Shown: positions 43,558 through 55,680, numbered from the stretch's first letter. The stretch is DNA of 64,000 bases from Ectobius pallidus (GCA_964059195.1 CAXKWD010000005.1:146349265-146413264); one strand, 5' to 3'. The notes: generated by a model not told the origin, from the sequence alone. Translations and numbers: made by a program.

Positions 43558-43864
43558 GGAGTAAGCCTTTGCGTAGTGGTTGAGGAGATACGCTACAAAC
43601 CGGTAGGTCGCGGGCTCGATCCCCGATGAGGTCGTTGGAGTTTTTCAATTGGCCTAATCCTTCTGGTGGCAATATGGCCCTGGGGTCTACTCAGCCTCCA
43701 ACAGAAATGAGTACAATAAGCAATCCTGGGGGTAAAGGCGGCCGGTGTGTAAGGCTGACAACCTTACCACCTTCACGGCCGAATGTCTACAAATCTGGCA
43801 GCCTCACCTCCTAGAACCCTCTGGGCCTCCATGGCCTGTATAGGGAACTATTTACTTTTTAAAC
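43558..43864 (+). mobile_element. tRNA-derived SINE, family G, with 11-bp target duplication
   Basis: ATTGTATAAGT flanks exactly at 43547-43557 and 43865-43875. The head has TTTGCGTAGTGGTTGAGG (A box) and GTCGCGGGCTCGATCCCC (B box). The body includes GGGGTCTACTCAGCC and CTCTGGGCCTCCATGGCCTG. A second, interrupted copy is at 55052-55680. Confidence 0.9.
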
Positions 43865-43935
43865 ATTGTATAAGTAGTGCTGAATTTGACTATGCCTATG
43901 TCTATGCTTTTTAATGTGGTCTCTGATAAACAAAC

Positions 43936-43937
43936 GG

Positions 43938-43999
<62 letters not shown>

Positions 44000-44121
44000 T
44001 TACTATACTATTACTATTACTGCTATTAGGCTACTACTACTTTTACCACTATTGCTACTATTATTTTTATTATTATTACTATTACTACTACTACAATTAC
44101 TTCTATTACTAAAGTAACTAT

Positions 44122-44168
<47 letters not shown>

Positions 44169-44268
44169 TTACTACTATTACTACTATTACTAATACTATT
44201 ACTACTACTATTACTACTATTACTAATACTATTACTAATACTATTACTACTACTATTACTACTGTAAT
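43936..44268. repeat. Long trinucleotide microsatellite (ACT)n/(ATT)n
   Basis: About 330 bp of ACT/ATT triplets with interruptions. It creates long low-complexity open frames (poly-Tyr, poly-Ser/Asn, poly-Val/Ile) on both strands that are not genes. Confidence 0.95.
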
Positions 44269-45008
44269 AGTTCCTTTTAAGCTCAATCATCGGCATTCCA
44301 TAAATTTGTTTTTATTGCTCAATCCCAATGACCTTTTATGCTCCTTGCTGATGATTTAGTGGCATGTTAAGAGTCTCGCTCCCATGAAATCGCTGGTGTG
44401 AAAGGTAGTTTTCCTCAATTGTTTCTTTTCTTGGGCTTTATTTCTCTGTGGCGATTTTCTTCTCTTGGTTTTATTCGTAGTGCATCTTGTCGAATATAAT
44501 TTGCCCAAGATTTATAGCCAGCCTTAAACTGGATAGCTCCGGGGTTAAAAACATGTATGACACTTTTTTTTTACTTTCTCTATCTGTGCCATACTTCAGG
44601 TCTTGTATTCAGCCTTGAAATTCGATGTCGAGTATGCAGCAATAATACATGTCTTGAAAATGAATGAAAAAGATTTTATCACCACCTTATACCCTCAAAA
44701 TAGTCCTGTTTCTTATAAGAATAAATAACCTTAAAAAATGTCATAAGAAAAGGAAACAAAAAGAGTGTCAAAAGGAAACATGAAATTTATTAATATTTTG
44801 AGAACCCCTCCGTCCGAAAATACAATTTTTTATGATAGTACGAAAAATTGCAATTTGACCAATTATTGTTCTTGGTAAGTATTCAAGACACAAGCGCTTA
44901 AAGAAGTCAAACCATCTCTTTATGCACCGCAACACAGAAAAGTGGTATTAAAAGGCTAGCGCAAAAAATGTTAACAAGTATCAGATTTCACTATTTCTAC
45001 TTTTTAGC
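44269..45008. other. Intergenic, no gene recognised
   Basis: No coding or repeat match was found. Confidence 0.35.
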
Positions 45009-45018
45009 CACATCAGAG

Positions 45019-45603
45019 TCCACCACTCTCCTCATACAGCGGGCCCGGATTCCCTTCTTGGTTGGGACAAGTTTCCTAGGTGGGTATTTTCCTCACCTTC
45101 GAGACGAAAGTCAGGAAACTTTAGGCCCTCCTGGTAAAGGATATAATTTGGCCGTCATTATCACCTTCGTCCATCCTCGCTATGTTCGGAACGAGTGTGT
45201 TATAGATAAAACATGATTAACATAGGCCTATTATAAAATAAGAACATATGCTGTAAATTATAATTTATCTCTATAAAATAAAATACAACTTGTAATATTA
45301 GCAGCTATTAGTTTTTATTCTTTAAGAATATCAAAGGAAGACAAAAAATACAATACATTGAGGGTATAAGGAAGTCTTTCAATAGTAAAGTACATGGTAT
45401 GTGAGTGTTGTTTCGGAGGTGGCCCCTGCATTGAACTGATCACTCATCTGGGGAAGTCCTCCATGTCCTTGTCTGGTCAAAAAGTATGTATATGATCAAT
45501 AGAAGTTCCTTCCTCCTCCGGGTCGCGGTTCTGTAAAGTCAGGGCGGCATGGGCCATGGAAATTTACCTGCAAGAGGGAGATAAACCACAGGGAAAGAAA
45601 AAT
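45019..45603 (+). mobile_element. SINE family A (copy 2), interrupted, with 10-bp target duplication
   Basis: CACATCAGAG flanks exactly at 45009-45018 and 45604-45613. Both halves align to 10690-11070. An AT-rich block of about 200 bp (about 45199-45400, with TAGGCCTA at 45223) has no counterpart in copy 1 and is a later insertion of unknown type. The tRNA-like head is partly missing. Confidence 0.88.
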
Positions 45604-45869
45604 CACATCAGAGCTTATGCCCTACTTCAAAACACTTTACACAGATTTTTTTTTCCATTTCATACAAATATAATTGGCTTGCCTAGTGGCACCATCCCTA
45701 ACGTAGCCTACTTGTAACTTTTTTCTAGAGGGAATCTTCCCAAAAGGATATCGTAAGCTACATTGTAAAATCTGGCATCTTTATGGTATTTTACTTTGAT
45801 TTTGGTCCTTGAGTCCTGGACGAACCTATTACTAGTTAAATACCACAAAGATCAGAACCCGAACAAGAG

Positions 45870-46480
45870 CTTTTTATTTTAATAACAATTACAATTCATT
45901 TTTATTGTATTAGATATTTTGAATTTATATAAAAGAAATTTACTTATTTTTATCCATAAACATAAATCTAATTTTAAAACACATTTTCACCCTCATAACA
46001 CAAGACGAATTGCCTCCTCACCCTTAATTGAAATTAAGTGTAATACATCAGCTGCGCTGAAACATGGGTTTAATTTTGGAGTAAGACTATACAATAATGT
46101 ATTAAGAAAGCATCTAGATATAAATAACATGAATGTGAATAGTTTTAAGAATAGAATAAGATATATTATAAAATAGTTTTTATAAAATAGTTCTTCTTAT
46201 TTTCTTGATGTATTTTTTAAGTAAATGTTAACAGTAATGAAATTTTACGTTTTATGTTCTCTTGTGGTTTATGTTAGTTTTGTTTTGTGATGCTTGCATG
46301 TGTATGTATGTGCGTGTGGGTATGTGTATGATATTGCTGTAGGCTACGTTTTAAGATTGAACTGCACCCGAGCCCGAGCATTCTGCTCTTTCGGGTGTTT
46401 ATCACTTGTATAATATTGTATTTATATTTTTGTATTTGTATAATATTTGTATTTGTATAATAAAACATCCAGAAACATCC
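45870..46480 (+). mobile_element. LINE 3' end, hairpin family 1, with RT C-terminus (copy 3)
   Basis: An open frame to 46176 reads NLYKRNLLIFIHKHKSNF, then FHPHNTRRIASSPL, GFNFGVRLYNNVLRKHLDIN and FKNRIRYIIK. This YNTR...G.+.YN.LP-like...FK..(L).. series is the C-terminus of CR1/L2/Jockey-type reverse transcriptases. The 3' untranslated region carries the hairpin CACCCGAGCCCGAGCA plus TGCTCTTTCGGGTG (46365-46397) and ends in a TGTATAATA-type simple tail. A separate stretch (45614-45869) before it shows nothing recognisable. Confidence 0.82.
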
Positions 46481-46814
46481 AGATTTTATTAGTATAAATC
46501 TGGAATAGTATAACTCTCTAATAGTAGGCGTGCATTCATTAATACAAATCACATATTTTTTCATCAGTCGGCAGATTTCTCCTTATCTTTCATCTGTGCT
46601 ATTTGTAAAACGTATCAAATAACTCGTTTGATTTTATTGCGCATTTGTTTTATCATGCTTTTATGACTTCGGTGAAGGCGTATTCTGCAGTCTTAACACG
46701 ACGTTCATGTTTCATTGTTCACTGTGCTTATGACCTCATTTACTTTGATATATGTTGTGTAAATTATTATTTTGATTGGCTATAGTTGTAGTCTATAATG
46801 TTTACTTTCTTTAA
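46481..46814. other. Intergenic, no gene recognised
   Basis: Nothing recognisable; a short repeat of AAACATCCAGA lies at the left edge. Confidence 0.35.
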
Positions 46815-47300
46815 TCCTACAATAGGTAGGAGATAAAGTAGTATTTTCGACCCTGACATTCAGTGGCTAGTTTTCAGCATTAATACGTGTTTTGAAGTCT
46901 CTTGAATACAAAAATACTATTGTCAGAAACGTGTCTATGTATAATAGATGTGTCTGTATGTCTGTCAACAGAATATCTCGAGAACGATAAAATCATAGAA
47001 GAACAAATGACATGTTTGTGTTAGGTATCTTATAGGGATGCGACACGGAGATGGATGCCAACGACTTTCTCTCAGATTCACTACCACTTTACACTAAGAA
47101 AATTACATTGTGATTGTCTCAAAAATTTTTCTAAAAGATATTGTTTAAATTTTGTACACAAGATTATTGTACTATGAGCTAAAACTTTTATTTGAAACAT
47201 TTTAAATATAAAATCTCTCTAAGTCGGCCATATTTTGCATAAAGTGCAAACAGAGCACTGTTTTGTAGGCTGAAACAACTGAATCCGCTCTCCCTGCAAT
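46815..47300. repeat. Ancient dispersed repeat R2 (copy 2)
   Basis: Collinear with 22545-23060 (TTTTCGACCCT, ACGTGTTTTGAAG, CTCTTGAATACAAAAATA, GTGTCTGTATGTCTGTC, GAGCTAAAACTTTTATTTGA, CAACTGAATCCGCTCT). Confidence 0.6.
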
Positions 47301-47996
47301 ATGCACTCTTGTACTGTACTTCAGTGGAATATGAATCGTTGTGGATTGGGTCCGATAGCGATTGGCCCGACCGCTCCAATCATAACAATACATAATAAAT
47401 CGGCTCATTCACTTATGGAAACCCCTTGATCCTAAAGTTTATTTCATTGGATATGAGGCACCCAAATTTACAGTTAAAATTATAGAAGTTCAATTCTGGT
47501 TTATTTAATTATAATTAAAGTTCCATCACAGACTTACTATTTTTAATAGCTAGTGTTGATAGTAATGATAATAGTAATATCAGTCCTAGACTAAAGAGCA
47601 ATGAATAGGACGTTATCAGTATTTTAGGCAGAAAATTGTTAAGAATTATAACAGTTAAAATTGAATATATACGAAGTAACAAAATAAAAATTCTTCAGTA
47701 GAATAAAATTACCTTTGAGCGAGCCAATGGTATAATTTTACTTTCACCGACGAAATAGAAACATTTCTATCTTTCACAGGAAGCATATTATAAAAAAGAA
47801 CATCATTGTGAAAACGTTGTTCTTTGCCATACTTAGTCTGCATTTTGGGAGATCTAGCTTATTTTGAATATTTGAAACTGTCTAAATTCATGTGTACAAA
47901 TAAAACTGACTTATGGATGGGCTAAATAAATTATAGACTCTGAGGATCCTGAGTTGTGTAAATAATAGTCTACAAGGCTCGTTACAGCATTTTTTC
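47301..47996. other. Intergenic, no gene recognised
   Basis: AT-rich with no match or coding signal. Confidence 0.35.
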
Positions 47997-48256
47997 AGCT
48001 GTGATTATACTCCTTTTAGTTTCGAGGCTATATCAGGAGTTCGGGATATGTGTCTGTGCTGTAGGGTAGGCCATGGAACTATTGCTTGTCAGTTGTTTCT
48101 ATTGTCGGTGTATTTAATGGAGTAAATTTCAACTGATATTAATTTAAATGGATATGATAGCGGATGAAATGGTGAGGATGATTTATGGTATGTAAATATC
48201 CAATTCGGCATTTGCCTTTACGACTGGGGAAACCGTGGAAAAACCCATCTCGGCCA
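47997..48256 (-). mobile_element. SINE family H (copy 2), head-truncated
   Basis: Matches 38830-39055 in the same orientation (TATCAGGAGTTCGGGATRTG, GTAGGGTAGGCCATGGAACT, TTCGGCATTTGCCTTTACGA, CTGGGGAAACC). The B-box end is missing. Confidence 0.8.
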
Positions 48257-48320
48257 CCTAGCTCGGTTCTTTACAATATTATTGTTACAAATGAATTAAA
48301 TAATAGTATAAACAGTAGTA

Positions 48321-48425
48321 CCTGTCCCTCTACCCTCTCTCGGAAAATAAGCATATCAAAATTAGTATAGGTAATGAAACCTCCATTGGAGGCCCCTTCG
48401 CCCCACCTGGGGATCATAGGGTACC
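48321..48425 (+). repeat. SINE family C, 3' fragment
   Basis: Matches 20115-20205 (CTGTCCCTCTRCCCTCTCTC, GGAAAATAAGCRTA, AAAATTAGTATAG, TTGGAGGCCCC, CCCCACC.GGGG). It is placed directly behind the family H SINE. Confidence 0.8.
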
Positions 48426-49154
48426 AGATACAGAGATACAGATAAACAGTAGTAAATGCCTTACACAATTATATTTTGTCATCTCTAGATATTTTAAAAT
48501 CCAAGAATGAACTAGAAAGAGTGAAGTTGTTACTATTCCTGAAGGGCCTAACTCTTTTCTCCTATAACACGGGGGCCCCTCGAGCGTTTGGCCAGTTGTC
48601 CCACCCATGGGACCATGAACATCTTAAAATTTGCATAAACTGAAAGTGGAAGTATAACAACACTTCGTTTTTGACGTTAGATGTCAGACCTTAAAATTGT
48701 GTCATTATAAATCCATCATGAACATACTCCGACATAAATTATCAGATGCAAATCAGCAAATGAGCGCTTCACATATGTTGTACCTTGAGGATCATATTAA
48801 ATTGAGATGTCAGACATATCAGAGTTACATCGCTCTAAGTTTGTAGTCTAGTTGAGATGCCTTAACAGAATACCCGTGAAAGTATAGGTGTGGCTAAGTA
48901 CTCACGAATATTAACATGCATTTAGATTTAGGAGTTTGTTCTAAGATAGATAAGAGTTAAATACGTGTTTATTGTCCGGCGTGCTTTTATGTCTTAAGTT
49001 GCTATCTAACCAACATTCGGAAGTCTTCTACTTTCACCGGAATCAGTATCCGAATGCTCTAGTAGCTATTTCATGTAGACATCTTTAAGCATAGCCTATT
49101 TAACCGTTCTTGTTAATTAATTAAATTAGTCATCTGAATTGTTAAGTATTATTG
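48426..49154. other. Intergenic, no gene recognised
   Basis: The GC-richer stretch 48535-48615 (GGGGGCCCCTCGAGCGTTTG) matches nothing else in the window. Confidence 0.35.
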
Positions 49155-49162
49155 TTGATAAG

Positions 49163-49622
49163 TAGGGCTCGGAAGTTGATGAGATGCCATCTTCTTTTCT
49201 GAGACATAACAGACAATGGAGGATGTTGTATAAATTCGTCTCGCCTCAAAACGAGTAAATATAGCTTACAGTACTTTTATTTTGCTCTTTTTTTGCATTT
49301 TTCGGCATTTTATTCTCTACTTGTCATTCTTTAGGAAATTTTTATTCTTTCGTTTAATTTTTCTCTATTTCATCTTCACAATGGATTTTTCCCACATTAC
49401 AGACAGAGCTGTCCTAGAATTCCTTAGCTGTGAGGCATTCATCAATAAGAACAGTAAACATAACAATAATAATAGAAAACATAATAATGAAAGTTGTAAT
49501 GTAAAATACTTAAATCTCGTCCTTTGTTTATTATTATATTACTGTATATTTCCTTTTTTTTAAATTCATATTTAGAAAATAAAAGGTATTTTTATGACAT
49601 ACGTTATCAATTTCCAGCCCTG
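49163..49622. mobile_element. hAT-like element 8 with exact 8-bp duplication
   Basis: TTGATAAG flanks exactly (49155-49162, 49623-49630) and fits nTnnnnAn. Ends TAGGGCTCGGAAGTTGATGA and CAGGGCTGGAAATTGATAAC (right end, reverse complement) match with one gap and a few changes. The core 49300-49560 is homologous to the core of element 4. The 93-codon frame is not recognised. Confidence 0.9.
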
Positions 49623-49630
49623 TTGATAAG

Positions 49631-51021
49631 TATCTCAAAGGGAATAAGCATATTACATTTATTACTAATAAAATACGCTTATAAATTTGTCATCCTTCGT
49701 AATTTTCTTAAAAACTATACCTTACGGACAGTATATTTAGCTCTAGTAAGGTCGTTAATCTAATATGCAATTCTTGGTTCGGGTTGCATATCTATGACAT
49801 TTGTTTAAAACTAATTTTACTTCAAAATATAGTAATAAAAATTTGCTTTTAAAAGCCAGTCGACTACCCTACATTATTATCTTATTACCATAAATATTCC
49901 GGCTTCCAGTTACTTTATTTGCATTAAAATTTGCACAAATGCAAATCATACACCGACGCAATGTAATGCATGGAACTGGCTCTTCATTGAAAACCTTTCA
50001 TGTTATGAATTTTTAACTTTTAAAAAACCATTAAAATTGCCGAGATAAAAGTATGATACGGATGAAAAATGTTATCTCCACAACCAATATTCTGATTTAC
50101 ACATACATGCACATTTTTTTTTTAATTATAAAATATTAATCCTTTAAAAAGAAGAATTGTAATGAAATTTCAAATTTGTGACCGCATGGGATATCTTGAA
50201 TGTGTCTTTATTTTATTATCATTAATCAAAAAATAATATCTTAGAATCTATTGGATCTACTTTATGAAATTCAATAGATTTGTTTCCATGTATATATGCA
50301 ACCAACCCACCAAATTTGAAAATTGTTAATAAAAACTGCAGAACTTTCAAACCTCAGCCCTAGTGTCTCTTAAGTAGTTAATACGGTGTGTTTTGAGCAG
50401 AAGACTTTCTGCATAAGTGAAATTGAAAGTATTGTAGTTAACAACATTTTGCAGTTCCTCACTTTCTGATTTGCGACAGCTTTTTTGGTAATGCAGAATC
50501 TAACAAGCTGACTTAATTATGTGGAGAAAAAACCTGTTATGTTCTTACAAGTACGATGGCTGTTTAGTAAGAGTTTTATTTAAAAATGGAGATCATAAAG
50601 GTACCAGTACAAGGTTTCTTCGCCAAATCGAGCGTTGTGGATTTTAACTGTCGTGATCATGCACGAACATTTTGTAATGCTGAGCAGGAACTTTACTATT
50701 CACTTCCGTTTCACTTTCCTCGGTTCTGCGATAAAATATCCTGTAAAACGAGTTTTCCAACCACATGTTATATTCTGAGTCTTTTTGCTATATTTCTGCG
50801 GTGACAGGAATAAATTGTAGGAAATTGGTTTGTTTCCGTTCATCGAACTTGAGAGCAAAAGATCTGGCCTGAACCAGTCTTGAGAAAGATTATTATGTTC
50901 AGTACTCACCAGTAAACATTGGCATTTAAATATGAAAAGCAATTTAACAGTAAATTGCATAGCTCTTTAAACGATACTGCCTATTGCAATCCTTGCTAAC
51001 TTCTGCAACAAAAATACTTTA
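49631..51021. other. Intergenic, no gene recognised
   Basis: AT-rich. Frames at 50586-50804 (+) and 50700-50960 (-) overlap and neither shows a recognisable domain. Confidence 0.35.
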
Positions 51022-51190
51022 CAAGTACAGTAGGACTCCAATCATTCGGACCCCAGATATCCGATAAATATAATATTTTAATTTTTAGTTCTTATTCACA
51101 TACATACATAAATGCATGCATACTTGAACCTCATTTTAATAGTACCCTCGATTGTCTGAAAATTTAAGCCTCTCAACCGCCAAGCATCCT
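51022..51190. repeat. Possible pogo/Tigger-like fragment
   Basis: ACAGTAGGACTCCAATCATT, CGGACCCCAGATATCCGATA and CCCTCGATTGTCTGAAAA resemble pogo/Tigger termini (CAGTAGRACYCC..TWATCCGGACCC). Only one end is convincing. Confidence 0.45.
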
Positions 51191-53132
51191 GGAGATGTGC
51201 CAAGGTATGTCGACTTCACTAAATGACCCTTACTTGAATGTAGCATAAATAATTTCTGTCACATATAATTTATAACTGTTTTGCACTGCAGCATTAACAA
51301 TTTTCCATTATATCATACCTTGTGGTAAGATGTACTCTCTTGCAAATTGGCAAATATTTCATTTTCATACCTGGCAAAGGTCTGCAAGGTAGTTGAACAT
51401 GAATTAATGCACATACATAAGGCATTGTCTACTTATATTTAGATTTGCGTCCTTGTTTAAATACACTTCATCCTTGCAAGAGCTAATAACAAGAAGAAAA
51501 TATACACCACTGATAGATTATTATGAGAGCTTGCACTTTACGTCCAGTCGAATTCTTATATTTCTTTTCTCTGTTTCTCTCTCTTCTTCTTCTTCTTCTT
51601 CTTCTTCTCCTTGTGTAGCCATGCATTGTTTTGAAGTGCTTTTGCTGTGGCATTTCATTGTACACCGAAGTATTCACCATCATTCGTTCTGCAGCAACTA
51701 TAAAACCAATCATAAAGAAAGAGCTTCAGTCTATTTTAGCTAAGTTGAGAAATAAATTATCTGAATCCTTTACTGTGATAAAAAAGCCTCAATTGTGATA
51801 TCGCATGTAAGAACTTTGATTATTGGGTACAGTTGACAGAAACAAGATGTCGGCTTGCCATATAATTTCTTTTATAAAGAAATGCCATCAGTCCATTGCC
51901 ATCAGTAAATTTTGATTATTGTTAAATACAACTATATGAAACACATTCAGATGAATCATAATGAGCATCCTGCATTTGATATTCACCATCTCCAGATTAT
52001 TATTATTATTATTATTATTATTATTGTTGTTTTTGTTGTTGTATAGTAAGGACTCCAGATAGTTTTCTTCAATTCCCAAAACTTAGACAAACCGAACTGA
52101 TGCCCTTTCTTGTGAACAAATTCATTTCTTTCGTTGTCGCCTATGTTGACTTTCCTCTAAATAGGAACCAGCCTTTTCTTTATCATACGCGGTGGTCAGT
52201 TTCACCATGATTAGTCAAGTTCACATTTTACTTAGCTCTATTCCATCTCAGAGCTTATGAAATAAACAATGCATCTATGTTGTAAACCAGCAATCTTACA
52301 AATAACTTGTAAGAAAGTTACTGGGCCCCTGAAAGGATGTTTTCCAAGCACATCATGTATAAGTTAAAATTGCTCAATCTTGTAATAACATTTATTATTT
52401 AGCTTAGTGACATTATGTCCAGATACTGGGTCATTCTGGTGAAAACATGAATGTTAAAGGTTAATCATAAACCAAGTTATGCTTTCTCAAAGTTATTTTG
52501 AATTTATAGCTTTAATGTCTTATACGTGCCCCCCTCCCCAGATTTTTAAAGAAAAATTTTGATTGTGAAAGTTTTGTTGTACATTATAATATGTTACAAG
52601 ATATGAAAAACTTATAAAAAATAGTATAGATTTTCATTTCAAAAGTACATGAACAGGCCTACCGAAAATATTAATTAAAAGAAGGTCCACAGTCTATTTC
52701 AGTATCCTTATAATGTTTGTTAGATTACGAGTAACGCTGAAAACTTGCAACGTTCTTTTAATAATTTAGCCTAATGGCATATCATTTCGGAGAACTTGCA
52801 CATTATAATTTTTTATAGATTAAGGACACAAAATTTGTATGCTTGCCATGTCTAAGAGTAATTGGTTACTGAAATCATGTTCGTTGCATTATATACGGTT
52901 CTCCATTTCATTAATCGCAAAATAATAAGTTTAATATACTGCCCTTTCATAAATACTTCGCTCTTCCTTCAACCTACTTTCTTCAGGGCATTATTCCCAT
53001 TACTAAGGAGTTGGGAATCTACCATGCATAGGCCTACGCAGATTCCATTGAACGTGCTTTCGCAGCCCGCCTATATTAAATTCGCCCATCTCGTTGAAGT
53101 CTTCCCACCATAGTCAAATAAAAATCTAAAAC
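51191..53132. other. Intergenic with two microsatellites
   Basis: (TCT)n lies at about 51580-51608 and (ATT)n at about 51997-52024. Low-complexity frames over them (poly-Arg, poly-Asn) are artefacts. TAGGCCTA occurs at 53029-53036. No gene was recognised. Confidence 0.45.
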
Positions 53133-53282
53133 AAAACTCCGTTGCTCTACATCCCTGGAATGACTAGACTTACCGTCCGACCGCTGAATCTTCTACCATA
53201 CGCACATGGTAGGATTGGGGACGTGTGGTGAGCATGAGGACATTCAAAGACGTTAATAAATGAGAGGATCCGCTACTTATTA
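53133..53282 (-). repeat. SINE family D fragment
   Basis: The reverse complement contains the family D 3' region (CTCCGTTGCTCTACATCCCT, CCGTCCGACCGCTGAAT, GGTAGGATTGGGGACGTGTG on the plus strand). Confidence 0.75.
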
Positions 53283-54372
53283 AATTTCGTGTAAATTGGT
53301 AAAGAAATGTAGATTTGTATAAGGAACAAACATACATACCCACAAACACACATTCGACTTTATATATTAGACTAGCTGAAAAGGCCCGGCGTCGCCCGGG
53401 CTTTGTATTTTTTAATTTGAAATTAGCTTATGGAGGACTTTCGATTTTGAAACTCTAGGTCCTTATATAATATGTATGTAGAATTTGAAATGAAGAAAAA
53501 GATTTATCAAACTATTCCATCAGAAAACGCTAGATATAGCTTTTTATGGCTCATAGAGGATGTCGAATGCTGCATTCCTTTGCTTCTACACATCATGCCT
53601 GGGATGGGTTGAAATAAGAAGAAACATAAATTACATAAGATTGTATTGGCTTGGCGGAAAATTTTATTTCTCATTCTCATGTTACAACCGTTTCGGGGCT
53701 GAAATAAATGAGAAATGCAGTATCACTTTCATACGTTCCTCCCCTAAAACCCGGGACATAATATACTTCGAGCATATGACTCAAAATGTTCCATCCCATG
53801 CTTAGGGCCTATGATAAATCTCAACTAATACAAAGCCTATGGATAACGTATCAGCGGAAAGGATTATTTACAGACTTCTGATATAACATACTCACACACT
53901 TAAGTTATCCCTGCAATACGACTTATTCTACACAAAAATGCGAAGTGAGAAAATATTTCTTATGTCGAGGATAGAGAAAGTTATGTGACTACATCACACT
54001 GTGCTTTATTTTCGTGGATTTCAATTTCAGTGATTATTTTCGCCAATATATTACATCAATGGAATCATAATTCGTTAAAGTCCAGCATTATATAGTCGCC
54101 AAGGCCCTATGTCATCACAGTAAACAATTCACTGTTGTCATGTGAACTAAACAGCATTTCACTTTTTTCAGTATAAAATTCTCAGAAATTATATAATTTT
54201 CAAAGGAAGGCGTATTTTGTTTGAATTTTAATGTTGACCGCTATACTTCCCGGGCTTAACTGGGTATGTGTGCAAAATTCCGTGTAAATTGGTAAAGAAA
54301 TGTAGATTTGTATAAGGAACAAACATACATACCCACATACCCACAAACACACATTCGATTTTATATATTAGA
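53283..54372 (+). repeat. Dispersed repeat R3: a 3' end followed head-to-tail by a longer unit
   Basis: 53283-53371 and 54276-54372 are near-identical (GTGTAAATTGGTAAAGAAAT, GATTTGTATAAGGAACAAAC, CACACATTCGAYTTTATATA). Immediately after the first, TTAGACTAGCTGAAAAGGCC starts a unit of about 1 kb (53372-54372) that ends with the second copy of the same 3' sequence. A fragment of the same family is at 35630-36070. The A/T-simple TATATATTAG ends suggest a retroposed, RTE-like non-autonomous family, but the class is not proven. No coding sequence was found. Confidence 0.65.
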
Positions 54373-55051
54373 TGACCATTGGTTGCAATAAAGGAATGTA
54401 TTATACTTTTTGCAAGCTTAGTAACCCTACAAGATTGTTTTATTGGTTTTGTTTTGCCTTCGTATATAATACAAAATCGTCTGAAATGATATCCATTTTT
54501 TCTGATACAGTGTGATCAGTTTTGCTTTGCGCCATTGTGTTTTGCCTATGGGCAAACGTACCGTTCTTTAACCTATTAGCCAGAAAAGAAAAAAAAACCC
54601 GCGCCGCTTAACTGAACGCACCATTTTTGCTGTACAGTATACCCTGTGCTTGGTGTCAGAGACTCAGAATGTTTAATTGTGGAATTTTAATGGGATACCC
54701 TGTAGGAGAAATCAAATAGAAAAACCGGAGAGAATAGTATTAGTATTCATCTCGAGGAAGCTGAGAAGATAGAAACTTCTGAATTCAAGAACATCGCTTT
54801 ATTAAGAGATAACGTGATTTCGCTGCCATTGTGTTGGTTATTCAGTATCCTAAAATGCTTGGTTATTGCTTTCATATTTCGTGAGCTGAAGTGTTGTGTA
54901 TAAAATATCACGATTATTAGCGTAGAGAGCGATATTATACTTGCTTCCTTTGATTTCCGTAGCGATTATATACACGAGTGTGTCTTCAGGTACAATGCGT
55001 TCGTGTATTTCGCATTAACACTAAACAGCCTACTTACACAATCGTGTACTA
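54373..55051. other. Intergenic, no gene recognised
   Basis: Nothing recognised apart from an A-run at 54591-54597. Confidence 0.35.
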
Positions 55052-55680
55052 TGGCCTGGGGTCGACTCAGCTTCTAACAGAAATAAGTACCAGGAGCAAT
55101 CCCGGTGGAAATGCGACTGAAGCGTAGGGTTGACAACCTTATCACCTTCGGAATTCCTTACCTGAGAATATAAAAGGCTGCCGAACACACTAAACGTTCA
55201 AGATGAAGTTAGTTGATCACTTGACCACCAACCATTAACATTTATATTATATACTACTTTCATGTTAAAATTGTTGCTTTTGTATTAGTTTCATTTATTT
55301 TTATTTTACTTTTCTTCTTTTTCTACCTATTATTATTATTTTTCTCACTAATTTGTTCTACTTACAATGTTGAATTTCCATTATTAGGCTATAGTTTGAT
55401 AAAGTCTTAATTTCAGTTTTCACCAACATAATATAATCATATAATCATATAATATAATCATGTTTCTCTTTTTCTTATTATTATTTTTTATTCTAAATTA
55501 GATTATTTGGTAAGGTTTGAATGTATCCACCTCTGGTTAGTGGAAGAGAAGGCCGAAAGGCCTTAACTAACCAGAGGGAAATATAAATATAAATAAATAA
55601 ATAAAATCCGAATGTCTAAAAATCTGGGAGCCTCAACCTCCAGGAAACCCAATGGGCCTCCGTGGCCTGTAAAGGGCTCA
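55052..55680 (+). mobile_element. SINE family G (copy 2), split by a LINE 3' end
   Basis: 55052-55160 matches 43676-43785 (GGGGTCGACTCAGC, CAACCTTATCACCTTC) and 55611-55680 continues it (CGAATGTCTAAAAATCTGG, GGGCCTCCGTGGCCTG). The roughly 440 bp between is a LINE 3' end. The SINE head is missing. Confidence 0.8.
55165..55608 (+). mobile_element. LINE 3' untranslated region with double-stem terminal hairpin
   Basis: Inserted into SINE G. Near its 3' end an outer stem CCTCTGGTTAGT / ACTAACCAGAGG (55530-55541, 55566-55577) encloses an inner stem AAGGCC-GAAA-GGCCTT (55549-55564) with a GAAA tetraloop. An (AAAT)n tail follows (55583-55605). No coding sequence remains. The target duplication was not resolved. 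Confidence 0.75.

Noticed and set aside
43914..44296. Long poly-Tyr, poly-Ser/Asn and poly-Val/Ile proteins
   Set aside because: Produced by the (ACT)n/(ATT)n microsatellite in different frames.
51483..51743. Arg-rich and Ser-rich frames
   Set aside because: They span a (TCT)n microsatellite.
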